The notes beneath the pieces were generated by a model, which made no database searches, had not been told where the DNA came from, and was given only the letters and a program-made list of their open reading frames with translations. From Hyperoplus lanceolatus (lineage: Eukaryota > Chordata > Actinopteri > Uranoscopiformes > Ammodytidae), in contig CM049402.1 of assembly GCA_026929865.2 (NCBI GenBank), positions 7,249,001 to 7,313,000 of the forward strand: a DNA stretch of 64,000 nt, read 5' to 3'. Below are positions 14,360-57,655 of this stretch, one piece after another. The number at the start of each line of letters is the position of its first letter. Within the stretch, counting starts at the first letter, position 1. The translations under genes were made by a program, and so were the position numbers.

Positions 14360-17068
14360 GGCAAACAAACTGAAAATTGACCTCGTAATGAATAACACTT
14401 AAATGCCACATTTCATTAGATCAAAATCTTGCCTTGTATGGGTGTTCTTACACTCGCTGATATGTTTTTAATTATTGTGAATTCATCACCCTGCAAATCG
14501 TGCTCTCTGTGGTGAAAATGCGCTTTAACCACCGGCACAAAAGCGAATGAGCAAATCTTTCAAAATGTCAACCTATTCCTACAAGGCTGAGATGATCTTT
14601 GGATGATTCTAAGTCTATTTGCTACCACCATCCTGAGCTTCAAGCAAATGCTTTTTGGGAACATAGCCCGGCATCAGTCTCAGAAATGATTGCATATTAT
14701 TACGACTCACTGATGATTCAACAAATTATCTAGTGACCTTTTTTATATAGACTGATCTGTTATACCGACAAGTGAGAACATTAGAATTCCCCACAGCTGA
14801 GTAGAATCCATTACATCTAGTGCAGTTGAGCAACATTTACGCCTCAAACTTTCATTAAAAGCCAATCAGTGGTTTCTAGAGGGCCGGACCACAGCTGACT
14901 CATATTCCCTTCTGTTATTTCGGGGTGAAAAAGTGTTATGATGTTTGGATTACACATAATAGACTATTAAAGCCAAAGCTTAGCGCCGTTGACCGGCATA
15001 ACCCAAACAAGCAGATACAAAAGCAATTTCTCTTTTGTGATAAAATAAAACAACTCGGTTGCTTGGTAGCAGCTAATGACTGATGGTCGTTCCACTTCAT
15101 AAATGCACGCTGAACTGTGCAGTATATTTGGGTCAAGCGTTCAATTGTATGTTTCAGATGGGGGGGATATTTTCGCAGTCAGCCATAATAAAGCACCACT
15201 GCCCCTGAGCTACCATATAATGAAGAATTGTGATGTCCAGATGTCGAGTCACACTGAGCTTCTTGTCAGTTCTAATGGGGTGTATTAATGAAGCTCGGCT
15301 TCGTTTAGTTCACTTCTCTCTGATCCCCTTTGGCGCATTCCTCTGTCTTCCACATGTTAAGTGAAAGTTCTAAACAACATACATGTACAATCAAAGCCAC
15401 CACTAATCAGTTAAAAACACTTGCTTCACATCATCACTCATCTGTTACAGAGGACTTCACTTCACTACACTACAGCAGACTAATTCATCAAAGCATTGAT
15501 TCAGCAAGATGCTATCGCCGTTCCGCATTAACCCCGCTTCCCTAGTAAGGGTGCTGTCCGCAGTGGAAACGCAAGCCAGATGTAGGGTTAACTTACCCTG
15601 CTGGGTAAGAGTAAGGCATGGTGACATATACCACTGACAACACATTATGGAGCTAGAGTGTCTGAAAGTTGACTTTTTCTTTCATCCAATGGTCCAATTG
15701 CTTTTTGAGATGGGACCTTACTTTGGTCAAAGTGTCTATCCGACAAAGACGGACTAAGGCCATGAAGAGATCCACCTGGAAGCCTGGTTGTGAACAGACA
15801 TTTTGAGGGGCAGGGGCTCATGGTCTTCATTGACGTGCAGTTCCTCTCTCTGACTTGAAGTTATCCAGAATGTGTACGTTGCACCTGCACACTAGGGAAA
15901 ATATATTACTATAAATTAGACTAGCTTGATTGCTAGCGAGTACAGACTACAGATATTAATAACAACCAACACCTGAAGTACTTATAAACTGCAGTACTTT
16001 CTAAATACAGTAGATAAGGAATATTTGTAATGGATTCACTTCTGTTTTTGTATTTAATTTAATTAAAAAATATACAGTATATTTATTTATTTGTTATTCT
16101 CTTTGGGGGCACAAGGGCATGGGCTCAAGCCCCCGTTGTGTCCTTCATGTGCACATGCCTGTATGGAAGACAGGTGGGTTATTTGGGATTTTTCTCTTTT
16201 AATAACATCTAGCAGCAGAAAGCAGCAGTTTGCTGGACTATGTTCCTCACCCTAGATGTGACTCTTTGCCATTCTCATCCGACCGCTCTCTGTCTTTGTC
16301 TTCTTCATGGTGTCAGGAGGACTGCAGTGGGCTCCTCCAGTGTTTTATTAGTCTAGACCTTCAATCTGTAGTGCAGCAAACTCCCCAGAGGACAGCTGTC
16401 TCTGCAGATGCTGGTACTGGTGTATATCCTTTGCCACGGATCGCACTGTGTTCAAAGTGGAATCATGAGTCCTGCCCGTTCGGGTTTAGTCAAACAGTAA
16501 CAGGATCTCCTCTTGCTCTCTGCATGGCTTCTGTGAGTAACCTCTGCATTACTCACCGTCTGAAGAAGAGTTTTTTAAAAATTTCCCATAGCAGGGAGAC
16601 TTGCCTACAAAACATGCCAAATATGCGCCTTTCATAATGATGATGTTCAAGAATGAGATGTAGACCACAGTTCACCTTAATCGCTTTTCTCTTGTTGGGG
16701 GCAGAATGATAATGGGTGTCTCTGGGCGAATATTTGCTTCGTTCATCTCATTGTTTCAGCCATGCCCTGAAAGCTTCACATATGAGCTCCATGTGTCATC
16801 TGTTGAGATAGGCAAGACTATTGCAACTTTTCATTGCACATATCTTGGTCTTAGGTGAATGGGAAATGTATATTTCTTGTTTTCGTATGGAAAAGTATGA
16901 TATTTTGAATAAGACAGGCAAGGTAACAAGTGACCTTTAATATTAAGGTACAATCACTAAAAGTGGTGTATTCAAGATTTTATCCTGAAATATATACATA
17001 ATTGTGAATTCCTAAGGCCTCTCTGAAAAGGCATGCCTGGGCTTGTCCTGGGAAGTCAGGGATGAGGG
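14360..17068. other. Intergenic stretch, no gene seen
   Basis: A 135-codon open frame at 16230-16637 has no recognisable domain and low-complexity Ser/Leu content. I do not call it a gene. 14930-15300 is unique-looking DNA. No transposon ends are recognised. Confidence 0.5.
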
Positions 17069-17294
17069 TAGTCTCGCAAAGCCAGACCAAACTACAGCAA
17101 GTAGTATGGTCTGGAAGCACTCCGTTTAGAGCCGTCTATTCGGGGGGAAACTGGGCTGGCCTGTTTTTATTTATTTAAACCAATCACAATCATCTACGGC
17201 GGGGCTAACCCCGGGAAGCAGCCAATGGAGGCGTAGCGTTGTTTGCCGACGCCAGCGCTTAATAGACGCTGGCGGGAGTGGTCAAGCCAGACTA
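17069..17294. mobile_element. 226-bp MITE with 9-bp target duplication
   Basis: It begins TAGTCTCGCAAAGCCAGACC and ends GTCAAGCCAGACTA. The flanks 17060-17068 and 17295-17303 are both GGATGAGGG. A 9-bp duplication points to Mutator-like elements, although the family is not proven. Confidence 0.8.
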
Positions 17295-17738
17295 GGATGA
17301 GGGAGACAAGGGGGGCAGTGGGTCCTTGAGCTGGACACACACACCCTCATCTTTCCCCCCACCCTCTCCCCTCCTGATACACACACCCACTCTCTCTGTC
17401 TTCAGACTATATAAAGCCAGGGTTTTGAGCAAGAAGGTCTGCTGGTTTTTGGGGAAGTCTTGACTGTTCCACTTTTTTGTTCTTTCAGCATGGACGAAAG
17501 ACTTAGAAGAAAAACTTGAAAGAAACATTCTGAATCTTTTTGAGTGTAAAATAGTTGAGGGCTGTTAATTTTTTGTTCTTGAGAAGGGGATGAACCTCTG
17601 AACCAATTCTTCTTTTTTCTGAGAAGATTGGTAAGGAAACATTTGGGTTACTAATAGGAATTAATTGATGAACCAGGTTGCGGAATGGCATCGAGTTGAA
17701 GTATTGAGCTGTTGTGACCAACTTTTCCTGACTCTTTT

Positions 17739-18351
17739 AGGCCTTTCACACCAAAAAGAACCATGAGCCAGTTCCAGGCTGGTGCTGGGGTCAGTTCAAA
17801 ACTGGTTACAGCCTTGTCCCAGTTATGAACCGGTTGGTTTCGCATCGACCGGAGACAGCCATGGAGCCGGCAAGAGAGCAACGTCATGACGTCACTGTAA
17901 ACGTGTGTGTACGTCGCCCGACGCCGCTGCTCTTGTGGCTAACGCTAAAGCTACCGCTAGCTTTAAGCACAACAACAGCGGCGAATACGTCTTATTTTTA
18001 CACATGTTGGCTCTCACTTTGCTTTCCTAACCAAACAGGACCCATACAGCTTATTCTCGCCAGTCAATTTGATCACTACGTTCGGTAACTATGTTATGTT
18101 CACGTCTCGTAGTAGCGGTGTTTTTAAATATGGCGGGCATGAGGTTTGAGTTGGTCTGGTTGGTCAGGATAATCCCTCCCCCGGCCGCTGGCGCAAGCAG
18201 TTCTTCTCAAACCCTGCTCAATCCTGGGGTATGAGTTGAACCAGTTTTTACAGCCCGGAGCAGGCTCTCTGGCGGTGTGAAACCAAAACACTGTCTCTAG
18301 CTCCGAACTAGCCCAGAACTAGCGCCGATTTTGCGGCGGTGTGAAAGGCCT
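17739..18351. mobile_element. 613-bp element with perfect 14-bp inverted repeats
   Basis: The ends AGGCCTTTCACACC (17739-17752) and GGTGTGAAAGGCCT (18338-18351) are exact inverted repeats of hAT type. No exact 8-bp duplication survives. Comparison with the direct repeat at 18561 shows the sequence before insertion. It has no transposase. Confidence 0.8.
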
Positions 18352-18359
18352 ATTTGTGT

Positions 18360-18676
18360 CGCAAAATCACCATTGTTATAAGAGTTTGAAGAAATTCAAA
18401 TTAATATGACTTTGGTGAAAGCTCGGCCATAAACTCAGAGAATATTTAAAGTTGTGTAAACGGTGGATAAACTTTTATACTTGATAGCGCTCCGAATAGG
18501 ATCTCTTGTGAATCAACAAGGTTTTAAAGCTGTGGAACCAACTTTTTCCTGACTCTGTTTCGCAAAATCACCATTGTTATAAGAGTTTGAAGAAATTTAA
18601 ATTAATATGACTTTGGTGAAAGCTCGGCCATAAACTCAGAGAATATTTAAAGTTGTGTAAACAGTGGACAAACTTT
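18360..18676. repeat. Direct repeat pair of 116 bp (18360-18475 and 18561-18676)
   Basis: The two copies, starting CGCAAAATCACCATTGTTAT, differ at about four positions. They are offset by 201 bp. The similarity (CTTTTTCCTGACTCT) continues to the left of the element at 17739, so the duplicated unit is larger and the transposon entered one copy. Confidence 0.9.
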
Positions 18677-21600
18677 GAAATTCTTGGAACGAGTAAACTC
18701 ATGAACTAAATTCAATGTAACAACAAATTACTTAAAACAAATAAGCTAAGTCTTATACTTATCTACATATACTAACCCCATTAATGGGAGTGTAGGTACT
18801 TATTTTCCTGTGCCTGATTTTTAGTTTAGAGTTGGGAACAAGGACCTAATTAGGGTTTTTCTTTAAAGAGATTGCAGCGCTCCTGAGGTAAGCAATTCAA
18901 ACCTACACTACGGCAACACCACTGATAATTAAGGATACACATCCCATAACACACTCCTTGAAATAGGAGGTAATTGCATTTATCTACTGGCCTAGCTCAT
19001 CCAGGTGTATGAACTTAGTGAGGACTTAACGGTAGTCTTTTGAAGTCAGGGGTAATGTAAGGTATTCATCCACCAGAATAATTAAAACCTATTATCTAAT
19101 CTCCTCCTTTCTAAAAACTTATCTAGGAAAAAGGTCTGAAATCTGGACTTAACCTAGGATAAATTAGAAGAGACATTGTACGTGTCATTAGGGGACAACA
19201 CAGGGGGAGATCTGGAGATAGGCAGGAGTCAAAGGGTCACATGCTTTAAACCAGAGCCTTTAAGGTATTAAAAGGTGTGAAGGTTTTTGGTGAAAAGTAA
19301 AACCTTTTGGGAATTGTGTGAATCGGCTTTGGTCCTTCTTTTCACGTTGAAGGGTGATGGTCAATGAACACATAAACTTTATAGTGGAACAGGTTTATTC
19401 AAGGAACAAATAGACTTGGCGGGCTATATATACACGGAAACGTCCTGATATTAATTCAGGGGTGTTTAATCTAGTGAAGGGAATACCGGCATGTTCATTA
19501 CATCTCTCTGCATCTCCCTATTGTATTTGCAGTCAATAGTTGTGCTTTAAGGCAAGACACAGCAGGCAGAAACATGGTTTCTTTTTTAAGCACTGGTCAA
19601 TTTAGAGATTTTTGGCTATTTTGCTTCCATTACGAGAATGTCTTCTTTCATACTAGTATAAATAAAAGGTCCAACATTTACATTTAGGTGTTTATTTTAC
19701 TGAACCTTGTTTGTTTGCGTCTCTATATTTCTCCTATACAACAACTTTTAACGGCTATTATCTCATTTTTAAGATGTGTACATAGTATTTTTTTATTTAA
19801 AAAATTATAAAACACAGTTCGTCCACACTTGTCCACACAGTAAAATGGAATAACAATTTTAACTCTGGCTTTATCCAATCCAATTTTTGCTTTTTAAAGA
19901 GATGTAAATGTACGATTAGTTAGTGCCAAATTTTTATATTAATTCTCACATTGCTGAAAGAAATTGAAATACATAAAGCAGTGACTCGCCTTAAAAGAGC
20001 TGAATCAACAGCCAGACATAATTTGGAAACTGTTCAGATGAAGCAAAAGGAGAGAAGTATGCAATGAATGGAATACATTATCAAAGTGCACTGCTTGTAT
20101 CAAAAGTGAGTTGAAAAATGCTCTATTGCTGACAACCTTGGAACTATTTTTCCTTTTGAAAATTATAGGGCACGTTAGGTAAGCTGATCAATGTCAACCC
20201 AACTTGAATGTCAAGTGTCGGTCTTGTCAGGTGCGCTTGAAGATAGCTGAAGAGCTAAAGTGGAGAAAAGAGGGCAAATGAAACAAGTGAGTTGGAATCT
20301 GATTTATTCATTGTGTCATTGGAGAGGGAGATAGGGTGACACACTGCAGTGCACACTGCAAAGTAAGGGAGCTAGTAAACCAGAAAACCTTTTTTTCTCT
20401 TTTTCTTCAGTTGTAATCAAAGTATCCTCCCTCCTGACACATCCCCTCCTGCCTTTTTGCGCTTGTTTTCTCTTTCTTTGACACGCACGCACGCAAGTAC
20501 CACACACACGCACACACTCTTTTCTCTTCTCTCATGCTCTCACACTCATATGACCATCGTACCCTTGGTGACAACAGAGTCCATGTTAGATCCGATTAAC
20601 TTTCACAGCCAAAGGGCCCCGGCGAAGAGGCGATCGAGCATGAGAGGCCGTCAGCCAATAGTGGTGCGGTTGGTCACGTGCCTGAAGTGTGCGACGACAC
20701 AGCAGGGGCCGATTAGTTCCTCCTGGTGGGAGGAAATGTTGCTCTCCTGCTCTAGTGATAGGATTAACACTTTCTTTCCCTGTGTATCTCTCTGTATGAA
20801 AGGGCCTGGGCCTAATTGCTTGTCTCCTCTTTTTTATCCCCCTCTCCCCCATCCCTTACATTACAAACCACTGTCACTGTGTCGGCCCCTCTTTGATAGG
20901 TGAGTAAACTCATTCCGGAGAACAGTCTCATGAGCATCATTTATACTGCAGTGCAGTGCGATCCTATTGCGCACCACACACCCCCACGTTGTCTGTCTTG
21001 TGTTCTTGTTTGAAAGCAGCCCAGGCATAACAAAGAGAAAGAGAAACACAAAAGGGCAAGGGAAGTGAAGCAAGGGAAAAAAATAAGCAATATCCTTTTA
21101 TGCTTTTGTCAGAAATGGGGCTGTTTGGATCACACAGTAGCATTTTTTTATACGGCACACAGGTCTGTTGCACAGGACTGGTGCAGTGAATAAATCCTGG
21201 TTTATAGTGTTTGCAATCCAAAAATGAAATGAGAGGAAAAGAAAAAAAGAAAAAAAAGTTTGTTGGGATTTGTGATTTGAGCTGTGGCAATCTGGTAGAA
21301 GGAATTCATTCTTTACAGCACAATGCGCACCCAGAGACAAGTGAAATGACAAAGACAGTCTGGGCAAGCTATTGAACATTGTTCCGGCTCACTTTTTATG
21401 TGTGTAGGAATGTTCGCTGTGGGAATAAGCAGGGTTGAAAAGATCTACTGTCGCTTATTTGCTTTATTTACTTAGAGAGCCTGCGAGGAACTTTTAAATG
21501 TCTATGGAACAGTCAAATCCGATGATCATAAATGATGTGTAACAAAAAACGAGACCATCAGTGAAAATAATGCTATTATAATATAGTTGTTATTAATGCC

Positions 21601-21889
21601 TTTGCTTGGGACCAAATTATTTTCACCAGGGAGACTGGAAAAGCCTCTGTTAATGAACGGTACTAAATCAAAGTTTACTTTCCTTCACCATCATCATATT
21701 ACAATTATTAATTTGACAGTCACATATTAATACATAACCTCATCGCCATGCACCCTGTTCTCTATCTTTCACTCGTCACCAGCACACGCTAGCAAAGATC
21801 TTTAGGACAGCAGGCGTTGGTGGCATAAAAACACTACTGCTTTTGTCCTAATGGGAAAACAACAAAAACTGAGGTTCCACATAGTGACT
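18677..21889. other. Intergenic stretch, no gene seen
   Basis: AT-rich unique DNA with T- and A-rich tracts. The 148-codon frame at 20457-20903 has no recognisable domain, starts in a CA-rich run and is not supported. Confidence 0.5.
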
Positions 21890-21991
21890 TTAAAGGTGGA
21901 ATCAGCGATTCTGGAGAATGCTTGTTGTCGAAATCACTTTTTTTTTGTCAAAATCAGTGAATATCTTCTCATGATCTTTTACCGGTATATG

Positions 21992-23313
21992 TAGGGGAGA
22001 ACGGGGGAATCTGAGGCATCGGGTAATGTGAGCCACCCCCTGTATCTAGGCAACGGAAAACATTTGTGGTCATGTGAGATATATGTTTTCAAGCCCCTCT
22101 CATTTCCCCATGGCCCTGACAGAGAGGACCTCATGGTGCTGTGGTAAGCATGTTTTTTTCACCAAAATAGGTATTTTGCATGTAAAAGTACATTTTCTTC
22201 CTGTCAACTTAATCAACTGTTGTGCCAAAGGAAAAATGTATTCACGTAGAAAAACTTCTATCATACGTGTTGATGAACTACCAACATATGACACTATGGG
22301 CCAGTTTCACAGACATGGATTAAGCCTAGTCCTGGACTAAATGGAATTTTGAATGGAGATTGTCCATTGAAAGTACAATTTAGTCCAGAACTAGGCTTAA
22401 TCCATGTCTGTGAAACCGGCCCCATGTGATGCTGATAACTGAAGATTAGCCTGAAATGCTAAGAGAGGTAGTTTTTTCTCAAATTGTGGTGGTGGGGGAA
22501 AGTGAGCCAAATGCTGTGGGGGAAAGTGAGCCACTGTCTCACTTTCCCCCACCATGAGGCACAAGTTAAGTTTTGTCTTAAACATATTTTAATGTAATAT
22601 TACATGACAAATGTTTTATTATAATGTCATACACATTGTAGAAAAGCCATAATGCCAAGGAAATACACCAGGAAGACGACCTGGGGCAACCACACGGAAA
22701 GAGCACCTTCTCACCTTTCCCTGTAACCTTCAGGGCTGGAATGTAGAGTAGGCCTATTTGTAGAGTATGACAGGCTGTTCTCGCTGGTTCTGATTTTTCT
22801 ATGCTTTGACCCCCAGACACTAGCTGGCTCTAAGGGTCCTGTGTTCTGACCCCCTGACTGTGTTCTAATCTAACTGGTTCAATCATTCATTTGAATCTTA
22901 TTAAAACCTTTTGAATTATAATATGTTGTATTTGATTTTGTTCAGAGTTACTTTCAAGTGTTTAGAAAATTTGCTTTGCTTCATTCTTTTACTAGTCCGA
23001 CATTAGTTCTGGAATGTGTGGCTAGCTTTCAGGATTCTTACTGTTACAATATGTGTTGTTATGGTAGTTTCAGAGTGGAAAAAGTAAGTGGATCAGTTTA
23101 CCCCACAGCTGGGGTAAAGTGAGCCACATGACAACGTTTTTTTAAAACAATCATATTTTCACTGCCCTTTGTCTTGAAAAATTCTGCTAATGCCCATTTC
23201 TATGAAACATCCTGAATTAATGGGAAATGTGTAAATTTGAGTGATAAATCATTTTAACTCGCTTAGAGGGGAGCAAATGTAAAAAGTGTCTCAGATTACT
23301 CCGTTCTCCCCTA
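21992..23313. mobile_element. TA-flanked element, middle layer of the nest
   Basis: The ends TAGGGGAGAACGG and CCGTTCTCCCCTA are inverted repeats in the style of the element at 9982. The repeated internal motif GGGGGAAAGTGAGCCA and its inverse occur near 22494-22556, with a related copy near 23111. These may be transposase-binding repeats. No transposase frame is seen. Confidence 0.8.
22298..22422. mobile_element. 125-bp palindromic MITE, inner layer of the nest
   Basis: Two arms of about 45 bp, starting GGGCCAGTTTCACAGACATG, are near-perfect inverted repeats with a short spacer. The whole element would fold into one hairpin. Confidence 0.85.
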
Positions 23314-23529
23314 CTATGTGTGTGCTGCTGATTTACAATCCATTATTAAATCAAAGCCTAGGCTCTGTAAACGAGAATATTGCTAGCTATGGTGAGCCCC
23401 TTTGTTATCATACCTGTTTACAGAGCCTAGTCTGTGTAGACAAATGACGGTGAGGAGACATCCACTGATTATTGACCAGAAGTGATTTAGACAACAATCG
23501 TTCTCCAGAATCGCTGACTGCACCTTTAA

Positions 23530-24274
23530 TATAAATCCTGATTAAAAAATGTGCCTCCCTTTTAAAACATTTTTTTTTGATGCCGGAAAAAATAAGTGAC
23601 ACAGCATCAGAGTGGCGGCGTGTTTTGTAAGCAGTCGGTGGTTATAATAATGCGTTATTGATCGTGTCACAAAGCATCTTATGAAGTGAGAGATGGGAGA
23701 AGGGAGATCACATGGCCAGATGAAGCTGTCAATGCAGCCCTTCAATCAGGAGAGTGAGAGAGCCAGGCAGTTGGTTTGCTCGCTATTGATCCAAAACATG
23801 CACACACACTTCCACTGACTAACGGCTCAATATGGGACCATTAGGGGAAAAACTCCTCTCCTTTGTGTTTGTCTGGAGGGCGTATGCTGAGGTTACTGAT
23901 AGTCCACACCATCATCATCATCATCATCATCATATGCAGCTTGTTTAACGTGAGGTAAGAATTGGCTCATGTTATCCCTGCAGACAAACAAAATGTATCC
24001 ACTGTGTTTTGCAACTGTTCTTAAATAGGCTATATTGGAGGCTATATTGAACATATCTATGTTGTACTTTCAGCCATGACATTGTTGTGTACTTGAGGTT
24101 TTTGTATTGTACATTGTGTTTGTGTTGTTGTTTTGCATTTTTGTTTGACTCAGCGTTTAGGAAATGAGGGTTGCCCCTAAATGATCTCTGGAGTATAAAT
24201 AAAGGTTAAATGAAAATGAAAATAAAAAGTTTAAAATAATGGTATGAAAATATATGGTCATTAAACACAGACAC
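23530..24274. other. Intergenic stretch with CAT array and LINE tail
   Basis: Contains (CAT)8 at 23910-23933. A plus-strand LINE-like 3' tail lies at about 24080-24236. No gene is seen. Confidence 0.5.
24080..24236 (+). mobile_element. LINE 3' tail, probable
   Basis: The T/G-rich run, then GATCTCTGGAGTATAAATAA, then AGGTTAAATGAAAATGAAAA resembles the 3' ends of fish L2/Rex LINEs (ATAAAGGTTAAATAAA). No coding part remains. Confidence 0.45.
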
Positions 24275-27090
24275 AGGAACATCTCTGTACATTTTTTTAT
24301 TTACAAAATGTATTAAAAGTCTCTTTACAGCGCCTCACTAATGAGGTTCAGCAAATTATGCATGCATCTCTTTGCTCTTTTTTTACCCACTACTAGGCCC
24401 AGAAATGGTTTGATTTTTACAGATTTTTTTTTTGTTTGATTCACTTTTGCAGAAGGTGAGGCGTACAAAAAAGAAAAAGATGAAACCGATTTTTATACAA
24501 AAGAATAACCAGGGCTGGATTTTTTCTAACGTTTTAACCTAAGGTCAGTTTGTGAGTAGCAGAGCTGTAAAGCATCACTGATATCACATGCAAATTTCTT
24601 ATAAAACAAAATCATCGAAAAAAAAAAAAGGGGAAACCAATTTTCTTTTTCATCGTGTAATATAAATAATTCTCATTTATCTAAAATGTACACATCTTTC
24701 TTAACACGTACTTCATTTTTTCTTCACATTATCGGTTTCTTTTTTTTTAATATACATTTTGTATGTATTTTTATAAAACTATCTGTCCATAGTTTCAGGT
24801 GATTAAATAAGTATCTTCCTAAATCCTATGGAATCACAGTCTTTTTGAAAAGAAAAAAGAAAATATTACAGCAATATGGAAATGTGCTAAGCTTCAGGTC
24901 TCTCCCTGGTATAACCTTGTATAAATCTATTTTTCTGGTTGGTATTTATATATTTTGTCATTTACTAAGTGAAGTCACCAAACACTGTTATGCTCATTAA
25001 CAGGAAAATCAAATTCAAAGCAAAACCACAGCTCATTGTAAAATGTGCAATTGTTAAAAAAAAAAAAACGGTAAGGTAATCCAAAAATACTACACTTTAA
25101 AAGCCATTACTGTTATCCTTTCATTGGATTGCAGTTAATCTACAAATGAATTACCCTTTTTGTTTGGTTTTTACTTTCATGTATACAGAATACTTTAGTT
25201 TGAGTTCTCGACTTCAGGGAAAAAATACTGTTTTTGGAGTAGCGTACCTTAGCGAGTCAGCGCTCCTTTGATATTGTACAAACTGTAAATCACTTTTTTT
25301 TTTTAACTTTCTTACTCAAGCATGAATACCTTGTTTTACGCACTCTTCCTCATACAAAACACACTCTTGGCAGTATTGGAAGTGCGAATTATGAACCTGC
25401 TTTAAGTAGGGGCGTGAAAGCCAAAACACCAGATCACCTTCTCACTTTGCGAGTCCCCATCCCAAACGTTCAGAAGACAGTGTCAGCAGCACCAAGAGAT
25501 TTTGGAGCACAAACATCACACTCACAATTGTTTTTTGGGGCTGTACATGGCATTTTGCTCCAATAAGATCAATCTGTCATTTTAAAATAGGTTAACAGGT
25601 CACTACAAGTGACCTTAACAGCAGTATAAAAGCTATTGTCTAATAACCAGTGTCTTACAGTGCACTGAATATAATCTAATAAAATATCAACACATAGAAC
25701 CAGGGAAAATCTGGCAGCAGAAAGATGAGAAGAGTAATCCGATCATATTGATTACAAGAGAAACCAATTACAACACTTGTCATATAAGATTCGTCCTCTT
25801 TTCTGGCACTTCGAAATGTGCTTAGGGGGTTGCAAATGATGGCTTTAGTTCTCCCATTCATTGTAACATGTCAAATGTATTATGTATAACTCTATCTATA
25901 TATATATATAGATAGATATACATACATTACATTTATATGTATAGATGTATAAATATTTTAAATCACTGCACCGTTCTTCTGTTTTGTATGAGTTTCAAGC
26001 AAAAAGCAATATCATTGTGAATGAGTTGCATTGATTTGGACTCAGAGTTCCATAAGGCACTGAGAGGAGGAGGAACCGCAATCGGCTTTTTTTTCCCCAT
26101 GACCAGACCAGACCAGTCCAGTCCAGTCCGGTCGTGTCGTCATTGCAGATTATCGTTGCCGTGTCCGCCCGAGAGGATTTGGCTTGGAGCTCAATCCTTG
26201 TCCTTTTTTCATAGATATTTAGTCACAGTCGGAAACCTTTCCTAAACCTGTGTCAACACACACAGACCAAGAAGCAAAACATGGGAAAGGGGGTTAAGGT
26301 ATATCTTGTTTTTATGATTGTCAGGTTAAAATTGACATCTGCGTGTGACATATGTTGGCTGAAAAATATGTGAGTGTGAATCAAAAATGTCAACGTCAAA
26401 GTGATCAAAACTGACACATGGCTATGTTTGCCTTTGTTTGTTTAAAGCACCTGAAAATATGGTCAGAAATATTGCATTATTTTTGCAATAACACCAAAAT
26501 GTTGAGTTAATAAACAACAATTTAATGTGAAGTCCCAAAAATTCATCCTCAAGTATTATTTCTGAAGAGTACCCACTTCAAACCAGTGAGCAGAGAACAG
26601 ATGAAGAACACAAATATGGAAGTCTCTCTCAAATAAATAAAATAAAATACTGTGGTCTGTTCATGTATGTGGTGTGAATCACTCATAGTAAAAAGTTGAT
26701 TAAGAAATGTTTTTATATTTATATTATTTTTTTGTTTCCAGGGCCTTTAAATGAGGTTGCTCTGTTGTACAGCTGTACTATACATTGTGATACTGCATGA
26801 ACCAAGAGGTTGTGTATTTGATAACGTCCAAGTATCGTGCATTGTACAGTATAGCCTTTTTGAAGCCCGAGGCACTATCAACAATGCATCTGTGGCATAA
26901 ACAATATCTCAGAGTTTTGTATGTGAGTGGGCAGGTGCGTTCACAACATGACAACCATACAGTATACCATTTCACAAGCAGTGGCTACACGGCAACACAT
27001 GCAAATCAATTATTCACTCTTAGTGATTTGACAGAGTAGCTGAATGATTCATCCAGTAGCACACAGCGCTCTTGAGTGGCCTACCTACCT
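24275..27090 (-). other. gria3: Probable gria3 3' UTR
   Basis: This is AT-rich, gene-free DNA directly after the stop codon. It has many T and A runs and no transposon ends that I recognise. The minus strand has an AATAAA signal at 24296-24301, and the plus-strand tail of a LINE fragment ends just beyond it, so a cleavage site near 24275 is the simplest guess. Earlier polyadenylation is possible. Confidence 0.5.
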
Positions 27091-57483
<30,393 letters not shown>

Positions 57484-57655
57484 CTGTGGGAGAGAAGAAA
57501 AAAAACATGGATACAGTAAACCACCCACGAGATGAGAGCAAAGAGCAGCGGCTGGTAAAGAAAAAGTGTCTCCAACAATCTCTGTGAATGTGGCGACGTT
57601 GTTGATGCAAGTCAACTACAAAATCACAAAAGCGAGTTAAGAGGAAAGCCTTTCG

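Larger units (their letters stand above)
21890..23529. mobile_element. TTAA-flanked MITE, outer layer of a three-level nest
   Basis: The left part TTAAAGGTGGAATCAGCGAT and the right part, ending in the reverse of TTAAAGGTGCAGTCAGCGAT, are long inverted repeats sharing CGATTCTGGAGAA and TTGTTGTC. TTAA lies at each end. It is split by the element at 21992-23313. Confidence 0.8.

Noticed and set aside
16230-16637. 135-codon plus-strand ORF
   Set aside because: No recognisable domain, Ser/Leu/Cys-rich random-looking composition and no splice or promoter context.
20457-20903. 148-codon plus-strand ORF
   Set aside because: Starts in a CA-rich run and has no recognisable domain; length alone is not enough in 64 kb.
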